Position numbers and translations under genes: made by a program. Of a stretch of DNA of 64,000 bases, positions 39,157 through 47,067 are shown one piece after another. Numbering within the stretch: position 1 is the first letter of the stretch; each line of letters opens with the position of its first letter. Source of the stretch: Nocardioides kongjuensis (GTDB lineage Bacteria; Actinomycetota; Actinomycetes; Propionibacteriales; Nocardioidaceae). The DNA is taken from contig NZ_JACCBF010000001.1 of the NCBI RefSeq assembly GCF_013409625.1, positions 310,001-374,000 of the forward strand, given 5' to 3'. Below the pieces are notes generated by a model that saw nothing but the letters and a program-made list of their open reading frames with translations, was not told the origin of the DNA and made no database searches.

Positions 39157-40029
39157 ATGCCGATCGACCTCGCCACCGCCCTCGCCGCACCGCCGGCGGT
39201 CCGCACCATCGCGTGGACCCGGCGCGACGTGCTGCTCTACCACCTGTCCCTCGGCGCCGGCCGGCACGCGGACGTCGACCCCGAGCTGGCCTACACCTTC
39301 GAGCGTGACCTCCAGGTGCTGCCGACCTTCGCGGTGGTCGCAGGCAGGACGATCTCGGCCGGGGACGAGCAGCACGCTCCGGCGATGCGGATGCCCGGCA
39401 TCGACGTCGACCTGCGCCGGGTCCTGCACGGTGGCCAGGCGCTCACCGTGCACCGGCCGATCCCCGCCGCCGGCACGGCCGAGCTCAGCACCCGGGTCGC
39501 CGACGTGTGGGACAAGGGCAAGGCCGCCGTGGTCGTGCTCGAGCACCGGGTCACCGACGCCGACGGTCCGCTGTGGACCGCGCAGATGCAGGTCTGGGCG
39601 CGCGGCGAGGGCGGCTTCGGCGGCGAGCCGGGGCCGGACACCTCGTGGAGCGCTCCCGACCGCGCTCCCGACCACGTCCTCGACAGCCCCACGGACCCGG
39701 GGCAGGCGCTGCTCTACCGCCTCAACGGGGACCTGAACCCGCTGCACGCCGAGCCGGCCTTCGCCGCGTCCGCCGGCTTCGACCGGCCGATCCTGCACGG
39801 CCTCGCGTCGTACGGAATCGTCGCGAAGGCGCTCGTCGACGGACTCCTCGACGGCGACGCCGGCCGGCTGCGCAGCCTCGCGGTCCGCTTCGCCGGGACC
39901 CTGGTCCCCGGCGAGACGATCCGCACCTCGGTCTGGCGCGACGGCGACCGGCTCGCGCTCTCGGCGTACTGCCCCGAGCGCGGCGACCGGCCGGTGCTCA
40001 GCCACGCTGTCGCGGAGGTGTCCCGATGA
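39157..40029 (+). CDS. Double hot-dog MaoC-type enoyl-CoA hydratase (ChsH3-like)
   Basis: A 290-residue protein with two hot-dog domains, of the hydratase-2 type. The second domain holds the active site in LYRLNGDLNPLHAEPAFA (Asp and His of the D-x-N-P-x-H motif) followed by FDRPILHGLASYG. The first ~130 residues (LYHLSLGAGRHADVDPELAYTFE, VLPTFAVVAG) form the inactive substrate-binding domain. Homologues in actinobacterial steroid clusters hydrate enoyl-CoA esters of the side chain. Only 11 bases separate it from the upstream SDR, and its stop overlaps the thioesterase start (ATGA). Confidence 0.85.
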   Translation: MPIDLATALAAPPAVRTIAWTRRDVLLYHLSLGAGRHADVDPELAYTFERDLQVLPTFAVVAGRTISAGDEQHAPAMRMPGIDVDLRRVLHGGQALTVHRPIPAAGTAELSTRVADVWDKGKAAVVVLEHRVTDADGPLWTAQMQVWARGEGGFGGEPGPDTSWSAPDRAPDHVLDSPTDPGQALLYRLNGDLNPLHAEPAFAASAGFDRPILHGLASYGIVAKALVDGLLDGDAGRLRSLAVRFAGTLVPGETIRTSVWRDGDRLALSAYCPERGDRPVLSHAVAEVSR

Positions 40030-40655
40030 CGCTGACCGAGCTCACCGCACGACCCGACGAGTCGGGCATCGACACCGCCGTGGCCGCCGTACGACGCCTC
40101 GCGGCGGCGCTCCTGGCCGCCGGCGGCCGGGTCGACCTCGACCTCGACGACCTGGCCCGACGGCTGAGCGCGATGGCCGGCGAGGTCGAGGGCCTCGCCC
40201 CCGAGCTCGCCGACCGGATGGTCGACATGTGGTCGGGGGAGGGCGTGACCCGCCACGACCCGGTCACCGGACCCGAGAACGCGATCGCGCCGCCGCTCGT
40301 GCTCTGCGCCGAGGACGGGGGATCGGTGGCCGGCACCGTCAACCTCGGCATCCCCTACCAGGGCCCGCCGGGTTGCGTGCACGGCGGCATCAGCGCCCTG
40401 CTGCTCGACCACACCCTCGGCGTGGCCAACGCGCACGCCGGCACGTCGGGCATGACCGGCACCCTGACCCTGCGCTACGAGCGTCCGGTGCCGCTGCACA
40501 CCGACCTGGTCGTGCGCGGCTGGCAGGAGCGGGTCGAGGGCCGCAAGATCTGGTCGCACGGCACGATCACGAGCGGCGAGGAGGTCCTCGTCCGGGCCGA
40601 GGGCCTGTTCATCGACAAGCACCTGGCGCGGCCCGGCCAGGAGGTCTCCCGGTGA
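40026..40655 (+). CDS. Hot-dog thioesterase (PaaI/4HBT family)
   Basis: A 209-residue protein. The C-terminal ~110 residues are a 4HBT-type hot-dog: GTVNLGIPYQGPPGCVHGGISALLLDHTLG contains the HGG-x(6)-D core, followed by TGTLTLRYERPVPLHTDLVVRGW. The first ~80 residues are helical (AVAAVRRLAAALLAAGG) and peculiar to this actinobacterial group. It would hydrolyse an acyl-CoA, perhaps releasing CoA from dead-end or overloaded steroid esters. ATG 40026 overlaps the MaoC stop by four bases. Confidence 0.8.
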   Translation: MTLTELTARPDESGIDTAVAAVRRLAAALLAAGGRVDLDLDDLARRLSAMAGEVEGLAPELADRMVDMWSGEGVTRHDPVTGPENAIAPPLVLCAEDGGSVAGTVNLGIPYQGPPGCVHGGISALLLDHTLGVANAHAGTSGMTGTLTLRYERPVPLHTDLVVRGWQERVEGRKIWSHGTITSGEEVLVRAEGLFIDKHLARPGQEVSR

Positions 40656-40711
40656 GCGGGAGGACCTGTGTCGCCCGCCACAGCGGCCGACCTACGCTGC
40701 CGGACGTCCTG

Positions 40712-40727
40712 GGGGAGCACGCTCCCC
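40712..40727. terminator. GC-rich inverted repeat after the thioesterase gene
   Basis: GGGGAGCACGCTCCCC has perfect 7-bp arms around AC. It lies 57 bases after the thioesterase stop and before the ABC operon. Without a T-run it could be a factor-independent terminator of the GC-rich kind or an operator for the downstream operon. Confidence 0.4.
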
Positions 40728-40753
40728 GACACTGCCTGAAGGGATGCGAGCGG

Positions 40754-40816
40754 ATGTCCTTGGATCCGATGCCGGCCGCGCCAGCCACGCCGGCCGGCCC
40801 TGGGGCGGCCCGATGA
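40754..40816 (+). CDS. Possible 20-residue leader peptide coupled to the ABC permease
   Basis: ATG 40754 has GAAGGGA about ten bases upstream and opens a frame starting MSLDPMPAAPATPAG. Its TGA overlaps the permease start (CGATGAG), whose own ribosome-binding site is poor. This suggests translational coupling. The Ala/Pro-rich sequence is not a signal peptide and could also be the relic of a longer gene. Confidence 0.4.
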   Translation: MSLDPMPAAPATPAGPGAAR

Positions 40817-41766
40817 GCCGCCGCCTGGCGCTGCGGCTCGGCGAGCTGGTCGCCGTGCTGCTGCTGGTCAGCTTCGGCGTGTTCATGATGGTGTCGCTGA
40901 TGCCCGGCGACCCTGCCGTCGCCGTGCTGGGCGAGGGCCACACGCCCGCGGAGTACGCCGCCAAGCGCGCCGAGCTCGGGCTCGACGGCAACGTGTTCGC
41001 GCGGTACGTCGACTGGCTCGGCAACGCACTGACCGGCGACCTCGGCCGTTCGCTCGTGCCGCCCAACAGCGACGTCGTCCACCGTGTCCTCACGGCGCTG
41101 CCCGTCAGCGTCGAGCTCGCGGGACTGGGCCTGCTGATGGCGCTCGTGCTGGCGATCCCGCTCGCCATGTGGAGCGCCTCGCATGAGGGCGGCCTGGTCG
41201 ACCGGGCCATCGGCGCCTCGATGTTCGCGATCTTGTCCGTGCCGTCGTTCCTGGGCGGCCTGCTGCTGATCGCGATCTTCGCCAACGGCCTGGGCTGGTT
41301 CCCGCGGGCCCAGTGGGTGCGCTTCGGGGACAGCCCGCTCGACAACCTCTACCACGCGTTCCTGCCGGCGCTGACGATCGCGCTGATGGAGCTCGCGCTG
41401 TTCACCCGGGTGCTGCGCAACGACCTGCTCGTGACGTTGCACGAGGACTACATCCTCGCCGCACGCGCCAAGGGCATGCCGCCGCTGCGGATCCTGCTGC
41501 GCGACGCGCTGCGCCCCTCGTCGTTCTCGCTGGTCACCCTGCTCGGGATCAGCATGGGCAGGCTGATCGGCAGCACCGTGATCGTGGAGTACCTCTTCGC
41601 GCTGCCCGGCATGGGCAGCCTGGTCATCAAGTCCGCCAACAACGGCGACTTCCCGATGGTGCAGGGCGCCGTGCTCCTCATCGCCGCGATCTACGTCGTC
41701 ATCAACGCCGGGATCGACCTCTCCTATGGCTACCTCGACCCAAGGACCCGCCGTGCTCATGCCTAG
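40813..41766 (+). CDS. ABC transporter permease, oligopeptide/dipeptide class (DppB-like)
   Basis: A 317-residue inner-membrane permease. The N-terminal helix LVAVLLLVSFGVFMMVSLMPGDPAVAV ends in the PGDP motif typical of DppB/OppB. Further helices include GLLMALVLAIPLAMWSA and LLLIAIFANGLGWF. The ATPase-coupling loop is LHEDYILAARAKGMPPLRILLRDALRPS (EAA-type motif with the AARAKG core), and VIVEYLFALPGMGSLVIKS is the conserved helix before the last transmembrane segment. ATG 40813 overlaps the stop of a short leader frame. No substrate-binding protein gene is found upstream or downstream in the operon. Confidence 0.88.
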   Translation: MSRRLALRLGELVAVLLLVSFGVFMMVSLMPGDPAVAVLGEGHTPAEYAAKRAELGLDGNVFARYVDWLGNALTGDLGRSLVPPNSDVVHRVLTALPVSVELAGLGLLMALVLAIPLAMWSASHEGGLVDRAIGASMFAILSVPSFLGGLLLIAIFANGLGWFPRAQWVRFGDSPLDNLYHAFLPALTIALMELALFTRVLRNDLLVTLHEDYILAARAKGMPPLRILLRDALRPSSFSLVTLLGISMGRLIGSTVIVEYLFALPGMGSLVIKSANNGDFPMVQGAVLLIAAIYVVINAGIDLSYGYLDPRTRRAHA

Positions 41767-42793
41767 GAAGAACCCCGTCGGGTCGAAGCTCTCGGCCCGC
41801 AGCCTCGGTGGCCTCGGCGCCGGGATGGTCGTCGCCGGCCTCGCCCTGCTCGTCCTGGGCTGGAGCGCGCCGCTGCTGCTGTTCGTGAAGGCCGTGCTCT
41901 TCCTGGCCGGCGTCATCGTGCTCGCCCAGGGCCTGTCCCGGGTCGTGTGGGCGGTGCGCGGCGGCCGGCCGGACATCCTGCTGTGGCTGTGCTGCGGCTG
42001 GCTGGTGCTGCTGGCCGTGGTCGCCCTGCTCGCCCCGGTGCTGCCCCTCGGCGAGCACGTCGACGTGGTGAAGGCGCTCGACGCGCCGATCTACGAGCCT
42101 CCGAAGCTGCTCTCGGCCTACCCCCTCGGCACCAACAACTACGGCCTCGACATGCTGTCCCGCTCGATCTACGGCGCCCGGACCTCGCTCGTCATCGCCC
42201 TCTCGGCGGTCGCGATCGGCACCGTCGTCGGCGGCAGCATCGGCGTCGTGGCCGGCTTCCTGCGCTCGGGCGTCGACAGCGTCATCGGCATCGTCACCAA
42301 CGCCCTGCTCGCGGTCCCGCCCCTGGTGCTGCTGATCGCGCTCGCCACGGTGCTCGAGCCGAAGCTGCGCAACGTCGCGCTGGCGCTGGCCCTGCTCACC
42401 ATCCCGAGCATGATCCGCCTGGCGCGCGCCAACACGATCGCCTTCGCGCAGCGGGAGTTCGTCCTCGCGGCCCGGGCGATGGGTGCGACCAAGCTGCGGA
42501 TCATGTGGCGTGAGCTGGTGCCCAACGTCGTGCTGCCGATCTTCTCGATGATGGTCGTGATGATCTCGGTGCTGATCGTGGCCGAGGCATCGCTCAGCTT
42601 CCTCGGATTCGGCGTCCAGGCGCCCGAGCCGACCTGGGGCAACATGATCTCGGAGGCGGAGGGCAGCACCATGCAGGAGCACCCGCACATCGTGCTGGTG
42701 CCCGGCGTGTTCCTGTTCCTGACCGTGTTCTCGTTCAACCTGCTGGGCGAGAAGGCCCAGAAGCGCTGGGACCCGAGGAGTGCGAAGCTGTGA
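41753..42793 (+). CDS. ABC transporter permease, oligopeptide/dipeptide class (DppC-like), N-terminally extended
   Basis: A 346-residue permease. The DppC core is normal: YPLGTNNYGLDMLSRSIYGAR, SVIGIVTNALLAVPPLVLL, coupling loop QREFVLAARAMGATKLRIMWRELVPN, and SFLGFGVQAPEPTWGNMISEA. In front of it are about 50 extra residues with two additional hydrophobic helices (LGAGMVVAGLALLVLGW and LFVKAVLFLAGVIVLAQGL), not usual for DppC. GTG 41753 is preferred because AAGGA lies six bases upstream; ATG 41726 and 41759 are alternatives. It overlaps the first permease by 14 bases and the ATPase by four. Confidence 0.85.
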   Translation: MLMPRKNPVGSKLSARSLGGLGAGMVVAGLALLVLGWSAPLLLFVKAVLFLAGVIVLAQGLSRVVWAVRGGRPDILLWLCCGWLVLLAVVALLAPVLPLGEHVDVVKALDAPIYEPPKLLSAYPLGTNNYGLDMLSRSIYGARTSLVIALSAVAIGTVVGGSIGVVAGFLRSGVDSVIGIVTNALLAVPPLVLLIALATVLEPKLRNVALALALLTIPSMIRLARANTIAFAQREFVLAARAMGATKLRIMWRELVPNVVLPIFSMMVVMISVLIVAEASLSFLGFGVQAPEPTWGNMISEAEGSTMQEHPHIVLVPGVFLFLTVFSFNLLGEKAQKRWDPRSAKL

Positions 42794-43824
42794 GCGACCA
42801 GACCGTTCTCGAGGTCGAGGACGTCCGAACCGAGTTCCAGACCGCCCGCGGCCTCGTCCGCGCGGTCGACGGCGTCTCGCTCAGCCTGCGCGCCGGCGAG
42901 ACGCTCGGCATCGTCGGCGAGTCCGGCTCGGGCAAGTCCGTCCTCGGCCGCACCATCATGGGCCTGATCACGACCGGTCACGCCACTCGGGTGCACGGCG
43001 CCGTGCGCATCGCCGGCCAGGACGTGCACGCGATCAGCGCCAAGCAGCGCCGCAAGCTGTGGGGCTCCGAGGTCGCGATGGTGTTCCAGGACCCGATGAC
43101 CAGCCTCAACCCCGTCAAGCGGGTCGGCACCCACATCACCGAGGCCCTGCGGCTGCACCTGGGCCTGGACAAGAAGGCCGCTGCGGAGCGGGCGATCGAC
43201 CTGCTGCGCCAGGTCGGGATCCCCGAGCCCGCACGCCGGATGAGCCAGTTCCCGCACGAGCTCTCGGGCGGCATGCGGCAGCGCGTCGTGATCGCGATGG
43301 CGCTGTGCTGCGACCCCAGGCTGCTCATCGCCGACGAGCCCACCACGGCCCTCGACGTCACCGTGCAGAAGCAGATCCTCGACCTGCTCACCTCGCTGGC
43401 CGAGAGCCGGCAGATGGCGACCATCCTGATCAGCCACGACCTCGGCGCCGTCGCCGGCCGCACCGACCGGGTGCAGGTGATGTACGCCGGACGCGTCGTC
43501 GAGCGGTCCGCCACCGGTGAGGTGTTCGAAGCCCCCCGGCACCCCTACACCGAGGGCCTGCTGGCCTCGATCCCGCGCCTGTCCGACCCGCCGCACACCA
43601 CGCTGCGCGCGATCGTCGGCTCGCCGCCGAACATGGCCAACCCGCCGGACGGCTGCCGGTTCGCCCCGCGCTGCCCCTACGTGCAGGACCGCTGCACCGC
43701 CGAGCAGCCGGAGCTGCTCGAGATCGGCGTGCGGCGTACGTCCCACGTCGCGGCCTGCCACTTCCCGCTGCCCGACGTCGACCTCGGCGCGCCGCGGGCC
43801 GCCCTCGCAGAGGAGATCAGCTGA
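42790..43824 (+). CDS. ABC transporter ATP-binding protein, oligopeptide class (DppD-like)
   Basis: A 344-residue ATPase. Walker A is GESGSGKSVLG, the signature is ELSGGMRQRVVIAMAL and Walker B LLIADEPTTALD with the following switch His in LISHDLGAVAG. The C-terminal oligopeptide-transporter extension is present (PPNMANPPDGCRFAPRCPYV, with four cysteines that in related proteins bind an iron-sulfur cluster). Start GTG 42790 overlaps the permease stop, and the stop overlaps the next ATPase gene. It would pair with DppF-like at 43,824 under the two permeases. Confidence 0.92.
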   Translation: MSDQTVLEVEDVRTEFQTARGLVRAVDGVSLSLRAGETLGIVGESGSGKSVLGRTIMGLITTGHATRVHGAVRIAGQDVHAISAKQRRKLWGSEVAMVFQDPMTSLNPVKRVGTHITEALRLHLGLDKKAAAERAIDLLRQVGIPEPARRMSQFPHELSGGMRQRVVIAMALCCDPRLLIADEPTTALDVTVQKQILDLLTSLAESRQMATILISHDLGAVAGRTDRVQVMYAGRVVERSATGEVFEAPRHPYTEGLLASIPRLSDPPHTTLRAIVGSPPNMANPPDGCRFAPRCPYVQDRCTAEQPELLEIGVRRTSHVAACHFPLPDVDLGAPRAALAEEIS

Positions 43825-44831
43825 TGGCCGGAAGCGGAACCGCGCACCTGCGCCCCGACCAGGCGCCCGTCCTCACCGTCGACCACATGGTCGTCGAGTT
43901 CCCCGTCGGCCGCGGGCAGAAGGTGCACGCGGTCTCGGGCCTGAGCCTCGACCTGCTGCCGGGGGAGACCCTCGGCATCCTCGGCGAGTCCGGTTGCGGC
44001 AAGTCCACCGCCGGTCGCGCGGTGATGCAGCTGCCGTCGCCGACGTCGGGCACGGTCCGCCTCGGCGAGCGTGAGCTGACCGGACTCACCTCGCGGCCGT
44101 TGCGCAAGGCGCGCTCGCGGATGCAGATGATCATGCAGGACCCCACGTCGTCGCTGAACCCGCGTCGCAAGGTCAAGGACCTGGTCACCGAGGGCCTGGC
44201 GATCTGGGGCTTCGAGGGCACGAAGCAGGAGAAGGAGGACCTCGTCCGCGAGACGCTGTCCGCCGTCGGCCTCGATCCCGACGTGGTCTGGGACCGGCGA
44301 CCGCACGAGCTGTCCGGCGGCCAGTGCCAGCGCGTGTGCATCGCCCGGGCCCTGATGATGAACCCCGAGGTCCTCATCTGCGACGAGCCGGTCTCCGCGC
44401 TCGACGTGTCGGTGCAGGCCCAGATCCTCAACCTGCTCGAGCGCACCAAGGAGCGCTACGACCTGAGCATGGTCTTCATCGCCCACGACGTGTCGGTGGT
44501 GAAGAACATCAGCGACCGGGTGATGGTGCTCTACCTCGGCAAGACCTGCGAGGTGATCCCGTCCGGCCGCATCGAGCAGGACGCGGCGCACCCGTACACG
44601 CAGATGCTGCTCGCCTCGATCCCCGGCGCCGGCGACCGCGAGCTGAGCGCGTCGGCCGCCGCCACCGAGCTGCCCTCACCGCTGAACCCGCCCTCGGGCT
44701 GCCGGTTCCGCACCCGCTGCCCGCTCGCCACCGAGCGCTGCGCGGCCGAGGAGCCCGAGCTGCGCGAGATCCGGCCCGGGCAGTACGTCGCCTGCCACCA
44801 CCCCGTCGTCGAACCCCGCACCGAGGAGTGA
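43824..44831 (+). CDS. ABC transporter ATP-binding protein, oligopeptide class (DppF-like)
   Basis: A 335-residue ATPase. Walker A is GESGCGKSTAGRAV, the signature ELSGGQCQRVCIARAL and Walker B VLICDEPVSALDVSVQAQILN, followed by FIAHDVSVVKNISDRVMVLYLG. The C-terminal PLNPPSGCRFRTRCPLATERC is the oligopeptide-type extension. A Cys replaces the usual Arg/Gln two residues after SGGQ (SGGQCQR), which is minor. It overlaps DppD by one base pair at the start and is separated from the amidase by only four bases, tying the amidase to the transporter. Confidence 0.92.
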   Translation: MAGSGTAHLRPDQAPVLTVDHMVVEFPVGRGQKVHAVSGLSLDLLPGETLGILGESGCGKSTAGRAVMQLPSPTSGTVRLGERELTGLTSRPLRKARSRMQMIMQDPTSSLNPRRKVKDLVTEGLAIWGFEGTKQEKEDLVRETLSAVGLDPDVVWDRRPHELSGGQCQRVCIARALMMNPEVLICDEPVSALDVSVQAQILNLLERTKERYDLSMVFIAHDVSVVKNISDRVMVLYLGKTCEVIPSGRIEQDAAHPYTQMLLASIPGAGDRELSASAAATELPSPLNPPSGCRFRTRCPLATERCAAEEPELREIRPGQYVACHHPVVEPRTEE

Positions 44832-44835
44832 CCCC

Positions 44836-46251
44836 ATGAGCAGCGCCCTGCCCGATGCCATCGCCACGGCCGCCGCGATCCGCTGCGGCGAGACCAGCGC
44901 CCGCGAGGTGGTCGAGGAGAGCATCCGGCGTATCGAGAAGCTCGACCCGCAGCTCAACGCGATGGTCGGCACGCGGTACGACGAGGCGCTCGCCGAGGTC
45001 GACGCCGGCCTGCCCGACGGGCCGTTGACCGGGGTCCCGGTGGTCATCAAGTCGCTCGCCGCCGACGTCGCCGGGCTGCCCACGACCGGCGGCAGCCGGC
45101 TGTTCGCCGACGACGTGAAGGCCGAGGACAGCGAGCTGGTGCGCCGCTACAAGGCCGCAGGGATGGTCGTCCTGGGCACGACCAACACCCCCGAGCTCGG
45201 CAAGAACGGCAGCACCGAGCCGGTGCTGCACGGCGCGTGCCACAACCCGTGGTCGCTCGACCACTCGACCGGCGGATCCAGCGGCGGCTCTGCCGCAGCG
45301 GTCGCCGCCGGCCTGGTGCCGGTCGCCCACGGCAACGACGGCGGCGGCTCGATCCGGATCCCGGCCGCCGCCTGCGGACTGTTCGGTCTCAAGCCCAGCC
45401 GGGGCCTGATCCCCGGGGCGCCGTACCCGTCCACGCTCGCCGGCCCGACCAGCGTCCACGGCGCGCTCACGACGACCGTGCGCGACACGGCGCTGCTGCT
45501 CGACGTGTCCGCGGGCCGCGTGCCCGGCCAGGCGTCGTACGGACCGACGGCCCCGGCCGGCGGGTACCTCGCCTGCGTCGACCGCGAGCCCGGCCGGCTC
45601 CGCGTCGGCCTGGCGACCGTCGTCCCCGACGGCCCGGAGACGGACCCGGCCGGTGTCGCGGCGGTCCGTCGTACCGCCGACCTGCTCGCCGTCCTGGGCC
45701 ACGAGGTCGTCGAGGTCACGCTGCCGGTGGCCTACCCCGAGTTCGCGCGCTGGTCCGGCCTGATGATGGGCGCCAACCTGGTCGCCCACGTCGACGACCG
45801 GCTGGCCGCTCTCGGTCGCGATCTGCGCGACGACGACATCGAGCCGTTCACGAGGGTGATGTACGAGCGCTACTCGGCGATGCCCCTCGCCGACCTGTTG
45901 CGCGCCCTCGAGGGCTTCGAGCAGGTGGGCTTCGCGACCGCGCGTCTGTTCGCGGACGTCGACGTCGTGCTGACCCCGACGCTGTGCATGCGCACGCCCC
46001 GGCTCGGCGTCCTCGACACCACGAAGCCCGAGGTGATGTACACCGTCGCACCCGCGATGGCCGGCTTCACCAGCCTGGTCAACACCACCGGTGGCGCGGC
46101 GATGTCGGTGCCCGCCGGCCTCGACCCCGACGGCCTGCCGCTCGGCGCGCACTTCTTCACCGACCTCGGCGGCGAGCCGCTGCTGCTCTCCCTCGCCGGC
46201 CAGCTCGAGCGGGCCGCCCCCTGGCCGCGGCACGCGCCGCTCGCCGGCTGA
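44836..46251 (+). CDS. Amidase (amidase signature family)
   Basis: A 471-residue serine hydrolase of the Ser-cisSer-Lys type. The catalytic Lys is in VPVVIKSLAADV, the signature is TGGSSGGSAAAVAAGLVPVA with the cis-Ser and nucleophilic Ser, and NDGGGSIRIPAAACGLFGLKPS completes it. The family cleaves diverse amides, including peptides with unusual amines, acyl-amino acids and aryl amides. GAGGAG lies at the right distance before ATG 44836, four bases after the transporter ATPase. Imported amide-linked compounds are its likely substrates; given the surroundings these could be amino-acid-conjugated steroids (inference only). Confidence 0.88.
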   Translation: MSSALPDAIATAAAIRCGETSAREVVEESIRRIEKLDPQLNAMVGTRYDEALAEVDAGLPDGPLTGVPVVIKSLAADVAGLPTTGGSRLFADDVKAEDSELVRRYKAAGMVVLGTTNTPELGKNGSTEPVLHGACHNPWSLDHSTGGSSGGSAAAVAAGLVPVAHGNDGGGSIRIPAAACGLFGLKPSRGLIPGAPYPSTLAGPTSVHGALTTTVRDTALLLDVSAGRVPGQASYGPTAPAGGYLACVDREPGRLRVGLATVVPDGPETDPAGVAAVRRTADLLAVLGHEVVEVTLPVAYPEFARWSGLMMGANLVAHVDDRLAALGRDLRDDDIEPFTRVMYERYSAMPLADLLRALEGFEQVGFATARLFADVDVVLTPTLCMRTPRLGVLDTTKPEVMYTVAPAMAGFTSLVNTTGGAAMSVPAGLDPDGLPLGAHFFTDLGGEPLLLSLAGQLERAAPWPRHAPLAG

Positions 46252-46274
46252 GTCGGCGTCGACAGTCCGCGGCG

Positions 46275-46991
46275 GTGGAGCTGCTCGTCCTCGCCGCGGT
46301 GGCGCTCGTGGTGTTCGTGGTGGCCGCGCTGGTCCAGGCGGTGACAGGCTTCGGGTCCGCGCTGGCCGCCGTACCCGGACTGCTGCTCGTCACCGACCCC
46401 GCGCCGGCGGTGGTTGCAGCGACTGTCGTCAGCCTCGTGCTGACCACCGGCATGGCCCTGCGGGAGCGGGAGCACGTCGAGCGGCGTGACGCGGTGGTGC
46501 TGACCGTGACCGGCCTCGTCGGCATGCCCGTCGGACTCGTCCTGCTCGCCGTCGCCGACGAGGGGCTGCTGTCGGCGGGCATCGCCGTGGCGATGCTGGT
46601 GATGGTCGCGCTGCTCGCCGCCGGGTTGCGCGTCGGCCGGCGTGGCCTGCCGGTCGTCGGCGTCGTCAGCGGGGGACTGCTGACCTCCACGGGGATGAAC
46701 GGGCCACCGCTGGTGATGGCGCTCGTCGACCGGGAGCCGCGGCGCTACCGGGCCACCCTGCAGGCCGTGTTCGCGGGCCAGGACGTCGTCGCGGTGGCGG
46801 CATTCGTCCTCCTCGGTCATGTCGACGTCGACGTGCTGGCGCTCGCCGTCGGCGGCGTCGCGGGGCTGCCGCTCGGGTGGCGGTTGGGCGACGCGATCTT
46901 CCACCGGGTCTCGCCCGCCCAGCTGCGTCCGCTCGTCATCGGCACGCTGGTCGCCTCGGCACTCGCGGTCCTGGTGACCGCGCTCGCCTGA
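46275..46991 (+). CDS. TauE/SafE-family membrane exporter
   Basis: A 238-residue membrane protein. The family opening ALVVFVVAALVQAVTGFGSALAAVP is present with the glutamine-aromatic-glycine motif, and the second half repeats it as VVGVVSGGLLTSTGMNGPPLVMAL. About seven hydrophobic segments are visible. TauE/SafE proteins export sulfite, sulfoacetate and other organic acids. GTG 46275, 23 bases after the amidase stop, has no ribosome-binding site; GACAGT eight bases upstream could be a weak -10. A link with taurine-derived sulfonates is speculative. It converges with the DUF222-HNH gene. Confidence 0.82.
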   Translation: MELLVLAAVALVVFVVAALVQAVTGFGSALAAVPGLLLVTDPAPAVVAATVVSLVLTTGMALREREHVERRDAVVLTVTGLVGMPVGLVLLAVADEGLLSAGIAVAMLVMVALLAAGLRVGRRGLPVVGVVSGGLLTSTGMNGPPLVMALVDREPRRYRATLQAVFAGQDVVAVAAFVLLGHVDVDVLALAVGGVAGLPLGWRLGDAIFHRVSPAQLRPLVIGTLVASALAVLVTALA

Positions 46992-47027
46992 GGAGCCCAT
47001 CGGCCGGGCTGCCGGGCACGCCACGAT

Positions 47028-47052
47028 CCCCGCGAGCACTCGGTTCGCGGGG
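47028..47052. terminator. Hairpin between convergent TauE/SafE and HNH genes
   Basis: CCCCGCGA (47028-47035) and TCGCGGGG (47045-47052) are perfect 8-bp arms around a nine-base loop, placed between two stop codons. It is probably a bidirectional terminator, although no T-run follows. Confidence 0.55.
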
Positions 47053-47067
47053 TGCGGGGCGGGGTCG

